Shown: positions 46,801 to 53,993 of the stretch, in pieces | How the letters are laid out: every line of letters starts with the position of its first letter | How positions within the stretch are numbered: position 1 is the stretch's first letter | From: Eilatimonas milleporae | Lineage (GTDB): Bacteria; Pseudomonadota; Alphaproteobacteria; Sphingomonadales; Kordiimonadaceae | Length of the DNA: 64,000 nt | NCBI RefSeq assembly: GCF_003688555.1 | Contig: NZ_REFR01000017.1 | Location: forward strand, 1 to 64,000 | Reading direction: 5' to 3' | The notes under the pieces: generated by a model | The model's database searches: none | Told to the model about the DNA's origin: nothing | What the model saw: only the letters and a program-made list of their open reading frames with translations | Position numbers and translations under genes: made by a program

Positions 46801-47058
46801 TGCGCGCAGAACCGTTTCCGGTTCGGCGTCCCCGCGAAATCCTTGCGTTGTCTTGCCCGCGATGGCTTGCGGGGCGTACAGGATGTTCAGCCCTGTTTCA
46901 CGGCGCACGACGCGCAGCGCCGCCGCCAGATTTTGCGCCTCGATCGTATAGGGTTTCCGCACACCTTGTGCGGCAACCGGCGCGGCCACGGTGACCGCCA
47001 TGGCACTGCCCGCCAGCAGTGCACCCGCCAGCAGGGATTTTTGTCCCGAGAAATACAT
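43897..47058 (-). CDS. TonB-dependent receptor with STN signalling domain
   Basis: About 1053 aa. It has a signal peptide (ending VAAQG), then an N-terminal STN domain (YTIEAQNLAAALRVVRRETGLNILYAP..., about 75 residues) for transcriptional signalling, a Pro/Thr linker, a TonB box-like VEEVIITGSR, a plug domain (VNLRGLGTNRSLTLINGRR, GGASAVYGADAVSGVVNIIT) and a 22-strand barrel ending in FFFAGVQARF. The STN domain plus the upstream FecR and ECF sigma genes make this a cell-surface-signalling transducer. ATG 47058 has a G-rich ribosome site; 47076 is six codons longer. The substrate is not clear; a siderophore or oligomer is possible. Confidence 0.92.
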   Translation of the reverse strand: MYFSGQKSLLAGALLAGSAMAVTVAAPVAAQGVRKPYTIEAQNLAAALRVVRRETGLNILYAPQAIAGKTTQGFRGDAEPETVLRAILQGTGLTYQYLSENAVAVMTVDIGPDSTPAPETATTPAPSRRPVAEAPGYVEEVIITGSRIARTGFETPVPTTVVDAPTIANSGFVNIADILEDFPAIGVGLGAANTFRSSDAGAAFVNLRGLGTNRSLTLINGRRRVSGSSTSSAVDINTIPAAMIERVEVITGGASAVYGADAVSGVVNIITRTDFDGLELSVNGGLSQHGGADNISAGFFGGTNFAEKRGYINFGAVYNSSGQLRARDRDFGQERVVSVGNPDNTGPGDGIPDRVTLRNFNDTYTTYDANFFIDGVTYTFGDNGLDTVTGEVVRPGPLGAVIGDVGATFLDWFELRAPTEVFSVRSDMRYIIGDSISFFAEGEFSATDSSNLTQYFRFDERGFWLSGNGGPRIQRDNLFLPDEVAALMDANALTELPVRRSFNDFGDLENRHERRTFSAVAGFDGALPNGWGWEASYQYGEYRDNITNTNLIIGENFLNAVDVVAGADGQPVCRSAAAQADGCVPYNLFARGPLTPEQRAYFVHDRIQNVRNTQETIVGQITGDLVTLPAGPLAFAAGAEHRIETLRTRDDGLSLAGEISFLGLANPRPPIDEQFDVTEGYVETRVPLLKDMPFAHALDLEGAFRYSDYDTIGGTTAWNIAANWSPHEDLRLRVSRARSVRAPNLVELFGPQNTSITNFIDPCDVTRVPENANRAANCAALGVPADFTDTFVGTLVTSGGNPDLREETSDTFSVGMVATPGFLPGLSLSVDYFMIDIEDAVSGFGATEIAERCVDAASIDNPFCEAITIGGDGSLSAINASIINVAEQTVSGIDFSVDYGFPLFAKGRMQLNLVGTYLLELERQADPSDPNTLVVDDGEIANPRMRMRFVTAYSQGPWSITMENDFISSAEIDAQAGPEAFDIPDVSARVYTDFIFGYDVDDRYRFNIGINNALDIEPPFSASSYLGGGPGQNGAVRYDNIGRFFFAGVQARF

Positions 47059-47179
47059 GTCTGCCCCCGATTTCATCAGTCATGAAGATGGATCGTGCAG
47101 CGGGCTCCATGCGTGGTGTCCCGCTCCCCCTCCAAGACCGGGGCAGACGGAAAGTGTGCGGTGCGTCAAAAAAAATTCA

Positions 47180-48187
47180 TCAATGCGGATCGGTGGCGGC
47201 GTCTTCGATCCAGATCAGACCGGGCGGCGAGGATTCGCGGATACGCGCGCCCGTCAGGGTGTGCACAGCAGTCAGGAACGCCGCCTGTTCGGTGACGTCG
47301 AAGGCACCCGACAGGCGGAAGGACCGCAACGCCGGATCGGCGATTTTGATTTTCGTTTCGCTGTATCGGTTGAATTCGCTCACCGCGTCTTCAAGGGTTT
47401 CATCGTCGAATTCGATCCGGCCTTCCAGCCATGCGGGCGTGGTGGCCGACTTCAGGGGCCGGGGGGCCGGTGTTGCCGCACGCGGGACGATATCGACAAA
47501 TTCGCCCGGGGTGACATTGGCACTGGCAAAGGCGGCGCTTTCCTGGGCAACCTCCACCAGGCCTTCATGCACGGCCACGCGGACCGTCCGGTTTTTCTTG
47601 TGCACTTCGAATGCGGTGCCAAGGGCTTTGGCGTGTATGTCGTTCACCGTGACGATGAAGGGTTTGTCCGGATTGTGCGCGACATCGACAAACACCTGGC
47701 CCCGGTCCAGCTGGACGCGGCGGTCCCACAGCGAATAATCGACCCGTACGCGCGTTCCCGTGTTCAGATACAGACCGGAAGCATCCGCCAGGCGGATTTC
47801 CCGGATCTCGCCGACAGCTGTTTCGTAAATCGCCGGGGGTCTCAGCCGTGCGTCATAAAGCAGGATGCCGGCCGCCAGAACCACCATTGCCGCAAGGGCC
47901 ATGCCTGCGACCCTGCGGACAAGCCGCGGCGGCTGAACCGGACGGGGTTTCGCGCGGCGGGCATCCGCCCTGGCCGCCGCGATGGTCGGCGACGCGGCGG
48001 CATATCCGGATTGCTGCCATGCGGACTGCACCTCCTCGAAGGCGCGGCGGTTGGCCGGGGTTTCCGCCAGCCATGCCTCCAGCGCTTTCCGCGTTTGTCC
48101 GGACGGCGCGTTTTGCAGCGCAAGCAGCCATTCTGCCGCTTTTTCAAGACGGGTCACCATATTTCCGTCAGTCGGCCGTGTGTTCAT
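47180..48187 (-). CDS. FecR-type anti-sigma regulator
   Basis: A 335-aa protein. The N-terminal DUF4880 segment (AAEWLLALQNAPSGQTRKALEAWLAETPANRRAFEEVQ) is the cytoplasmic sigma-binding part. One membrane helix follows at about 95-112. The periplasmic FecR domain has YETAVGEIREIRLADASGLYLNTGTRVRV, with a DUF4974-like C-terminus (EDAVSEFNRYSETKIKI). It transmits the receptor signal to the sigma factor. It overlaps the end of the sigma gene by 20 bases. Confidence 0.92.
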   Translation of the reverse strand: MNTRPTDGNMVTRLEKAAEWLLALQNAPSGQTRKALEAWLAETPANRRAFEEVQSAWQQSGYAAASPTIAAARADARRAKPRPVQPPRLVRRVAGMALAAMVVLAAGILLYDARLRPPAIYETAVGEIREIRLADASGLYLNTGTRVRVDYSLWDRRVQLDRGQVFVDVAHNPDKPFIVTVNDIHAKALGTAFEVHKKNRTVRVAVHEGLVEVAQESAAFASANVTPGEFVDIVPRAATPAPRPLKSATTPAWLEGRIEFDDETLEDAVSEFNRYSETKIKIADPALRSFRLSGAFDVTEQAAFLTAVHTLTGARIRESSPPGLIWIEDAATDPH

Positions 48188-48695
48188 ATGTCTGTCGCCG
48201 GTGTAATGCGATGCCAACAATCGCTTTCTTGATATGCGCGCGGACCATGCTGACCGAAAGATCAAGCTGCCGCGCGATGGCCGCATAGGACCTGTTCTCG
48301 AAACGGTGCAGCAGAAAAACCTGTCGCGTCACGGGCGGCAGTGCCATCAGGGCCTCGGTGATTGTGCGCAATTCCTGACGGTTTGCAATCACATGTTCCG
48401 GATCGGCGGCAGGGGTGTCACAGGCGAAAGCGTCGACATCCTCGACCGTGGATATCAGTGACGGTGCCTTGCGGGCCAGCCGGTCCGATATGACGTTGGC
48501 GGCGGCTGCTTTCAGAAAGGCCATGGGGTTCCGAATGGCCCTGCCGTTGCAGTATTTCACCAGTTTCAGAAAAACGTCCTGGATGACGTCTTCCACATCC
48601 GCCGGGTCCATCCGGCGGGCCTGCAGATGTGTGCGCAGGCGCAGGCGGTATTTCCGGTAAATGGTATCCAGTTCATTCATGACAGGCATACCCAT
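48168..48695 (-). CDS. ECF sigma factor (FecI-like)
   Basis: About 175 aa. Region 2 has DVEDVIQDVFLKLVKY and NPMAFLKAAAANVISDRLAR. Region 4 has LPPVTRQVFLLHRFENRSYAAIARQLDLSVSMVRAHIKKAI. With FecR and the STN receptor it forms an iron-starvation-type signalling triad. The exact start is open among clustered ATGs at 48695, 48689 and 48680. Confidence 0.93.
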   Translation of the reverse strand: MGMPVMNELDTIYRKYRLRLRTHLQARRMDPADVEDVIQDVFLKLVKYCNGRAIRNPMAFLKAAAANVISDRLARKAPSLISTVEDVDAFACDTPAADPEHVIANRQELRTITEALMALPPVTRQVFLLHRFENRSYAAIARQLDLSVSMVRAHIKKAIVGIALHRRQTYEHTAD

Positions 48696-48926
48696 CAGCT
48701 TGCGCGCCGCCCTGATCGGGAGACGCCCGGCGCCCCAAAAAGCCGGCTTCATTGGCCGGCAGGCACGGGTGTTTCATGATGTTGTGTCCCGTGCCTTGGC
48801 AAAACGCTGTCAGAAAAATTTTTCAGAAAAGCGACACTGCCCCATCTTCAACCCTTCCCTGTGACCTTTCCCGTTGGGGTGAAGGTCATGAAAACCCTGT
48901 GGGGAACCGCACGATCCTGGCGTGTC

Positions 48927-49556
48927 TCACCGGATCGGGAAATCGAAATAGGTGTCGGGATAGGGTTCCGTCTTCAGTGTGAAATGCCACCATTCTTTCG
49001 GGTAATTCCGAAAGCCGTGCTTTTCCAGAACCTGTTTCAGCAGCAACCGGTTGGCCCGGGCCTGCGGGGCGATGGCGCGGTGGGCCGTGTGCGAGGTTTC
49101 GTCGAAATAATCGAAAGGCCCGCCCATGGACAGGCCGTCAATCGTCAGGTCAAGCGTGCTGCCGCGTGAGTGGCCCGATTGTTCCGCGATATAGCCTTGC
49201 GGAAACAGATCGGCCTTGGACAGTCTGGGATAATAGGCCGTTTTGGTACCCGTATCCTCCGCGTCCCGCGACCACCGCACAAAATGATCGACGGCCCGCT
49301 GCGGCCGGTAACAGTCAAACACTTTCAGGCGCAGTCCGAAGGCGTCCAGTGCCCGCTGTGCTTTTGCCAGCGCGGTTGCCGCCTCTGTCGTCAGGATGCA
49401 GCGCCCGCTGTCGTATCCGTCAACCCGCGTGCCCGTGAAATTATTGTCGGTGGCATAGCGCATATCGACCAGAATATCCGGCGCCACATCATGGATGTCG
49501 ACGAACCCGGCGGGCAGGGCGGAATTGACGGCAACAGCGATCAATAGGGCTTTCAT
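48927..49556 (-). CDS. D-alanyl-D-alanine dipeptidase (VanX/DdpX, peptidase M15D)
   Basis: A 209-aa protein with a likely signal peptide (MKALLIAVAVNSALPA). Zinc ligands are H129 and D136 in SGHSRGSTLDLTI and H191 in EWWHF, with E188 as the base, exactly the M15D pattern; FDCYRPQRAVDHF supplies the conserved arginine. It cleaves D-Ala-D-Ala-type dipeptides, probably for peptidoglycan fragment use, since no vanHA genes are seen. The upstream region holds a 28-bp palindrome. Confidence 0.92.
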   Translation of the reverse strand: MKALLIAVAVNSALPAGFVDIHDVAPDILVDMRYATDNNFTGTRVDGYDSGRCILTTEAATALAKAQRALDAFGLRLKVFDCYRPQRAVDHFVRWSRDAEDTGTKTAYYPRLSKADLFPQGYIAEQSGHSRGSTLDLTIDGLSMGGPFDYFDETSHTAHRAIAPQARANRLLLKQVLEKHGFRNYPKEWWHFTLKTEPYPDTYFDFPIR

Positions 49557-49714
49557 GGCCGCAAGCATGCCATAAAGCGCCACAGCCGTGGATAAAAATG
49601 CCAGCCCTGACGAAAAAGCCGGGTCTGCTTTGCCCCCATGGGCGCGGTCGCGCGGGCCGGGCGAAGACACTGATCGGACCAGCCTGCGGGGTACTGGTCT
49701 CCGCAAGTGCCGGC

Positions 49715-49742
49715 CGGCGTGACTGACTGGTCAGTCACGCCG
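49715..49742. promoter_or_regulatory. 28-bp palindrome, putative TetR-type operator 1
   Basis: The half-site CGGCGTGACTGAC, a TG centre and the exact reverse complement form the palindrome. It lies 160 bases upstream of the VanX-like start and 50 bases past the esterase stop. The core matches the sites at 52066 and 58028. Confidence 0.6.
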
Positions 49743-49791
49743 TTTCGCGCGTTGGCCTGCCGCGACGCCGGCGGCGGTTAGTCGGCCTTTA

Positions 49792-51756
49792 TTATCTGTC
49801 GTTGACGCAGGATGCCCGCAGCCGCCCTTTGCCGCTGGCGGCGGCGACGCTGTTCCACAATGTCGGGCAGTTGGCGTGGGCCGGCAATGTCTGCGACCAG
49901 CCGGAGGGCGGCCCGAACACTTCAAGCGTTTTGGCGTCGCCCGGTTTCCAGGCCGCCCACGGCGGCGACGTGGGCGCAACGGCGAAAGCACGCCAGGCCG
50001 TTGCCATCCGGGCTGAAACCGCGCGGTCGTCCGCCGTCCCGCCGTCCTCGTTCAGAAGCGGCGACTGGAAGACATACAGCAGTTCGGCGCCGTGGCAGAC
50101 CAGTCCGTTCTCAGGGGCGCAGGTCGGGTTGGGATTGCCGTTCATGTCCCTGGGATACAGATTGACGGGCGGAACCTTGGTGAACAGATAGGCATAGTCA
50201 TTGTCGGCGGCATTGGCGGCCGCATTGGTATTGCCGCAGTAAAAGGCGAAATCGGTGATCACATTGGCAAGGGTGCCGGCCACATCCGCCGTGTCTTTGT
50301 AATAGGTCGGGAAATTCTGATCCTTGGGTGCGTATGGCTGGTGTGTGGACGGCGGCGGGTTGTCATTGTTTTTGCAGGCCTCGATGGCGTCTTTGTGCAC
50401 TGGGCTCAGGCCTCGCAGCAGCCATCCGTAATTTGTCTTGTTCAGTTTGCTGCCGGCCCCGGCCTGCGCCATGGAGGCGAAGATCGCGCCCTCATCCCTG
50501 TTCACCCCGAAGATAAAGGGCACCTTGGTGAAACTGCCGTGCTGATAGGCTTCATAAGGCTGGTGGGTGACCGCGATGGGGTCGGACGCCGTGCCGGTGA
50601 CCGTCGGCGTCCAGGGCAGAAACATCTTGACCAGATTGTTGCCGATGGGCAGGGCGTTTGCATTCGGTAAGGCCGTCGCGCCCGCTTTCGGCACGGCGCC
50701 GCCGGGCGTCACCGTCAGCAGATTGGTCGGCAGGGTCGGCCCTGTTTCGGATGCGTCCCCCAGAACGCCCCCCGGCACCTGATATGTGACGATATCCTCA
50801 TAAGATGCGTCGGCCAGTGCCTTGGCCTTTTGCGCCGATGTGCATCTTTTGCGTCCCGTTGTTCCCTTGCACAGCCTTTCGGCGAAGCTGTCGCCGCTGG
50901 ACCGTGCGTTGCGCAAATTCCGGTACACATAATTCATCGGATTGCTTTCCATGATGCCGGCGCGGAACTTGCCCTGTGCCTGCGGTACGGTGAACATGTG
51001 CAGGCCGACGGACATGGCGCCGGCGCTTTCGCCGAATATGGTGATCCGGTCCGGGTCGCCGCCGAATGCGCGGATATTCCGCCGCACCCAGTTCAGGGCC
51101 AGAAGCTGGTCATGCAGTCCCTGATTGCCGTTATATCTGGTCTTCCGGTCCAGGTTGACGGCCAGAAACCCGAGCGCGCCGAGCCGGTAATTCAGTGTGA
51201 CGACGATCACCTCGCCCGTCGCGGCCAGCGGACCGCCGTCATACAGATAGGAATCCTCCGATGCCTTGACGCTGCTGGAGCCCGCGATGAAGGCCCCGCC
51301 ATGGATGAACACCATCACCGGCAGGCTGTCGCCGGACGGATCGCCGGGGGTGAAGACATTGACGAACAGACAATCCTCACTCATCTCCAGCGCCGTGCCG
51401 GCTTGCGGGCAGGACGGGCCGAAATCGGTGGCCTGATAGGGATTGTCGGCGGTGTGTTGTTTCGGGTCGTAACTGTAGGGTGTCGCATAGCGCCAGCGCT
51501 GCGACCGGGCATAGCGGATGCCCAGGTGGCGTACGGTGGATGTGGTCTTCGGGGTGCCGGACGGCGGGGTGTAATATGTGGTGGCGGCATCCCGGCCGCA
51601 GATCACGGCCCCATTGTCCAGCATGATTTCCGTCCCCGCCATGCAGGCCGGCTTCAGCGGTGCCTGCTGCGCGGTGCCTGCCGCCGGCACCGCCAGCATC
51701 AGGCCGGCCGCTGTCAGGCAGCCGAATATCCAGGTGCGTGTCTTATCTCCGTGCAT
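49792..51756 (-). CDS. Secreted type-B carboxylesterase
   Basis: A 654-aa protein with a signal peptide (about 1-29). It has the alpha/beta-hydrolase carboxylesterase pattern: oxyanion HGGAF (152-156), SEDCLFVNVFTP, nucleophile S244 in FGESAGAMSVG, the acid in FGVNRDEGAIFA and the histidine in VCHGAELLYVF. The N-terminal insert (about 30-90) and three extra cysteines are unusual. ATG 51756 has AAGGGG upstream. It hydrolyses esters, or possibly amides or carbamates, outside the cytoplasm. It is divergent from the 266-aa unknown gene. Confidence 0.9.
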   Translation of the reverse strand: MHGDKTRTWIFGCLTAAGLMLAVPAAGTAQQAPLKPACMAGTEIMLDNGAVICGRDAATTYYTPPSGTPKTTSTVRHLGIRYARSQRWRYATPYSYDPKQHTADNPYQATDFGPSCPQAGTALEMSEDCLFVNVFTPGDPSGDSLPVMVFIHGGAFIAGSSSVKASEDSYLYDGGPLAATGEVIVVTLNYRLGALGFLAVNLDRKTRYNGNQGLHDQLLALNWVRRNIRAFGGDPDRITIFGESAGAMSVGLHMFTVPQAQGKFRAGIMESNPMNYVYRNLRNARSSGDSFAERLCKGTTGRKRCTSAQKAKALADASYEDIVTYQVPGGVLGDASETGPTLPTNLLTVTPGGAVPKAGATALPNANALPIGNNLVKMFLPWTPTVTGTASDPIAVTHQPYEAYQHGSFTKVPFIFGVNRDEGAIFASMAQAGAGSKLNKTNYGWLLRGLSPVHKDAIEACKNNDNPPPSTHQPYAPKDQNFPTYYKDTADVAGTLANVITDFAFYCGNTNAAANAADNDYAYLFTKVPPVNLYPRDMNGNPNPTCAPENGLVCHGAELLYVFQSPLLNEDGGTADDRAVSARMATAWRAFAVAPTSPPWAAWKPGDAKTLEVFGPPSGWSQTLPAHANCPTLWNSVAAASGKGRLRASCVNDR

Positions 51757-52638
51757 ATGCTTATCCCCCTTGAAAAATCCGCAGGCATTGCGGGACCCCT
51801 CCTCGATCCCGCCGGAAATTTCTCCGAACCGGAAAACGCCGGCCGTGCCTGTGTGCCGGCGTCTCGGCAGCTTTCCACCGCCATGACGAAATATACAATT
51901 ATTAAGATTATATATCACGATCATACCTGTTTATCGTGTTTTTAATACAAGATATGGCAAATAGCGGCCCTCTGGACCGGAAAGCTGTCTGTCGGATGGG
52001 GTGCCCGTGTTGGTGGAGGCCGCCCCGGACCGCGATCTTGCCCTCAGCGGCGCTTGCGGTAAAAGCTGACTGACCAGTCAGTCAGACGGCTTTCTACAAT
52101 GTCGGAAAATAAACGAAACCATTGCATGGCATGGCCAGGGCCATGTTTCCCGTTGCCTATATGGCCGTCAGGGATCGCGGGGTACAATCCACATCTGTCA
52201 GAACAGCGGTCTGCGGGCGGTACGGCCACAATGCCCGCTCCATATGACACGCTGTTAAATGCTGACACCGTATGGTGGTTTCGAAATATTGCCATTCTAT
52301 AATGTAGTAAAAACACTTTTTAAGTGTTCTTTGATGGTTTTTCATGCAGTTGCGACCATTCAAAATATATTTTTGATTATATTCGGGCTTAAACAGGCCA
52401 CCCTTTCACAGCGGAGGACTGCGGGATCACCACGGCGGCGTATGCGATATGGCGTTCACAGGTTTTTGCTTTTGAGTTTCATTAGAATAATATTTACTAC
52501 TTTTAATAAGTAAAAATTCGCATAAATGACTCTTAATAGTTGAATTTTCATGATAAAAAATCCCCGCAACTCGGAAATTCCCGCGGTAGGGGTATTTCTC
52601 CACATCAACCCTAGAAACTTGTTCTGAAAGGACACGTC
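51757..52638. other. Long AT-rich divergent intergenic region
   Basis: 882 bases without a credible gene. 52240-52620 is strongly AT-rich, unlike the rest of the window. It contains operator-like palindrome 2 (52066-52085) and a seven-bp AT hairpin, AACACTT-TTT-AAGTGTT (52312-52328), that is followed by a T-run on the minus strand. It must hold the promoters of the esterase and of the 266-aa unknown gene. Confidence 0.55.
52066..52085. promoter_or_regulatory. 20-bp palindrome, putative TetR-type operator 2
   Basis: CTGACTGAC-CA-GTCAGTCAG, a perfect inverted repeat with the same TGACTGAC core as the sites at 49715 and 58028. It lies about 310 bases upstream of the esterase start in a divergent gap. 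Confidence 0.6.
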
Positions 52639-53439
52639 ATGGACGATCTACAGAAGGTTGTGAGCGACCTGGAGCAATTGGATACGGCAACTGTTTGGGA
52701 CAGTGGTGCGCTTGTAACCCTTTCCGGAACCAAGCAATTTATCTGCAGTGACGTTCTGGCCCAGCCTATGCTGCTGGTTCTCTACAATGCGTCGCAGACG
52801 GATGAGGATATAGCGGTCAGCGTGCAGTTGAATAATGCCAAATTCGGCAGTTTCAACGTACCGGGCACCACCGGGAATCAGGGGCTGGCAACGGCTATCG
52901 GCATTGACGGCGCCAAGGGCCTTGGCAACGGTACGAAAGTGGACAACATCACCATCCAGCTTGATCTTGGCGCTGATCCGCAGGCAGAAATCAACGCCTA
53001 TCTTCTCAGCGCCGGGTACCCGCGCGACGGATTGCAGCCGCCGTCGCCCTCAAACTTCATGAACACGGAAATTACGCGGCAGGACTATCAGAGCGCGACA
53101 AAGCTGCCATTCCAGACGAATTTTGAACGGTTTTTCTTTGTGCCGCCAAGCCGTTCCGGCCAGATTTTGGTCGGCGCCGGCGCGCAGGATGCGTTCCCTT
53201 ACTACATGTACCAGTCCGGCGGGTTTATCATTCAGCAGCTGAATGCGCCTCAAGGATCGCAGGGCCCTAGGTATGAGCCTTTCGACGACGACAACAAAAT
53301 TAACGTGACCAGAAGCGCCGCGTCCAGCTCGTCGAAGCTTTTCAATCGCTTCGGTGACGGCACGCAGATCGTCATTGGAAACGGTGCCAGCGCCCAGGAT
53401 GTCTCTGGCGGCGGTTTCTTTGTACAGGCCCGTTTCTAA
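52639..53439 (+). CDS. Unknown 266-aa beta-rich protein
   Basis: I do not recognise this family. There is no signal peptide or membrane helix. It is beta-rich and polar, with Gly/Asn-rich stretches (VPGTTGNQGLATAIGIDGAKGLGNGTK) and a PPSRSGQILVGAGAQDAFPYYMYQSGG segment, and ends in GGGFFVQARF. AAAGGACA seven bases before ATG 52639 gives a firm start. Codon use is a little less GC-biased than that of its neighbours, and it follows an AT-rich region. It lies alone between a secreted esterase and an amidohydrolase. A structural or substrate-binding role is possible, but nothing in the sequence fixes it. Confidence 0.7.
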   Translation: MDDLQKVVSDLEQLDTATVWDSGALVTLSGTKQFICSDVLAQPMLLVLYNASQTDEDIAVSVQLNNAKFGSFNVPGTTGNQGLATAIGIDGAKGLGNGTKVDNITIQLDLGADPQAEINAYLLSAGYPRDGLQPPSPSNFMNTEITRQDYQSATKLPFQTNFERFFFVPPSRSGQILVGAGAQDAFPYYMYQSGGFIIQQLNAPQGSQGPRYEPFDDDNKINVTRSAASSSSKLFNRFGDGTQIVIGNGASAQDVSGGGFFVQARF

Positions 53440-53513
53440 GGGCGGTTCCTGACCCCTCTGTCCATCACCCTCCGGACAGGCAGTCATATCCGGATGGTGG
53501 TGGAGCAAGCCTT

Positions 53514-53541
53514 CCGGAGCGCGGCGCATGCCGCGCTCCGG
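53514..53541 (+). terminator. GC-rich hairpin after the 266-aa gene
   Basis: The stem CCGGAGCGCGG pairs perfectly with CCGCGCTCCGG across a six-base loop, 75 bases past the stop. There is no U-tract, so it is a transcript-end or stability hairpin rather than a textbook terminator. The rest of the gap to 53993 shows no gene. Confidence 0.4.
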
Positions 53542-53993
53542 TTCCCGCCGTGATGCTATCGGTTTTCGCACAGAGCGCGGAACAGAGGGCACATATGCCT
53601 GGGCGGATGGTGTGTGTGCACAGTGTGCGGTGCCGGGTCCCTGAAAACATGGGCGACTGCCCTTTATATTCCTTGTACTTCATCCGGTGTCGAGCGGTGT
53701 TCGGCCAATAAAGCTGTACTAAAATGAATAAAGACAGCCAAAATTGACACCCGATAGACACCTGGGGTAGCATCCCGCCATCAGTGTGCGTCTGCGTGCG
53801 GCCTGTTTCCGTGTCTTGCGGGGACTGCGCCGCCGGATTTTGCGGCGCGCCGCGATGCGGGGGGTTTTGCCGGCCTGTCTGTTTCTCGCCGATGGATATT
53901 ATCCGTGAATATCCTGCGTTCATATTGCCCCCATTGGACTCCGCGCCGCGAACCGGCGGTTTGAAACGGAATCCGTACCGGGGGGAACGGCAT

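Noticed and set aside
52259-52513. Small plus-strand open frame (84 codons) in the AT-rich gap
   Set aside because: There is no ribosome site, the sequence is low-complexity, and it starts within an AT hairpin region.
53410-53439. C-terminal FFVQARF of the 266-aa protein resembling an outer-membrane barrel end
   Set aside because: There is no signal peptide and no alternating barrel strands over the length, so the similarity to the receptor ending at 43897 is probably chance.
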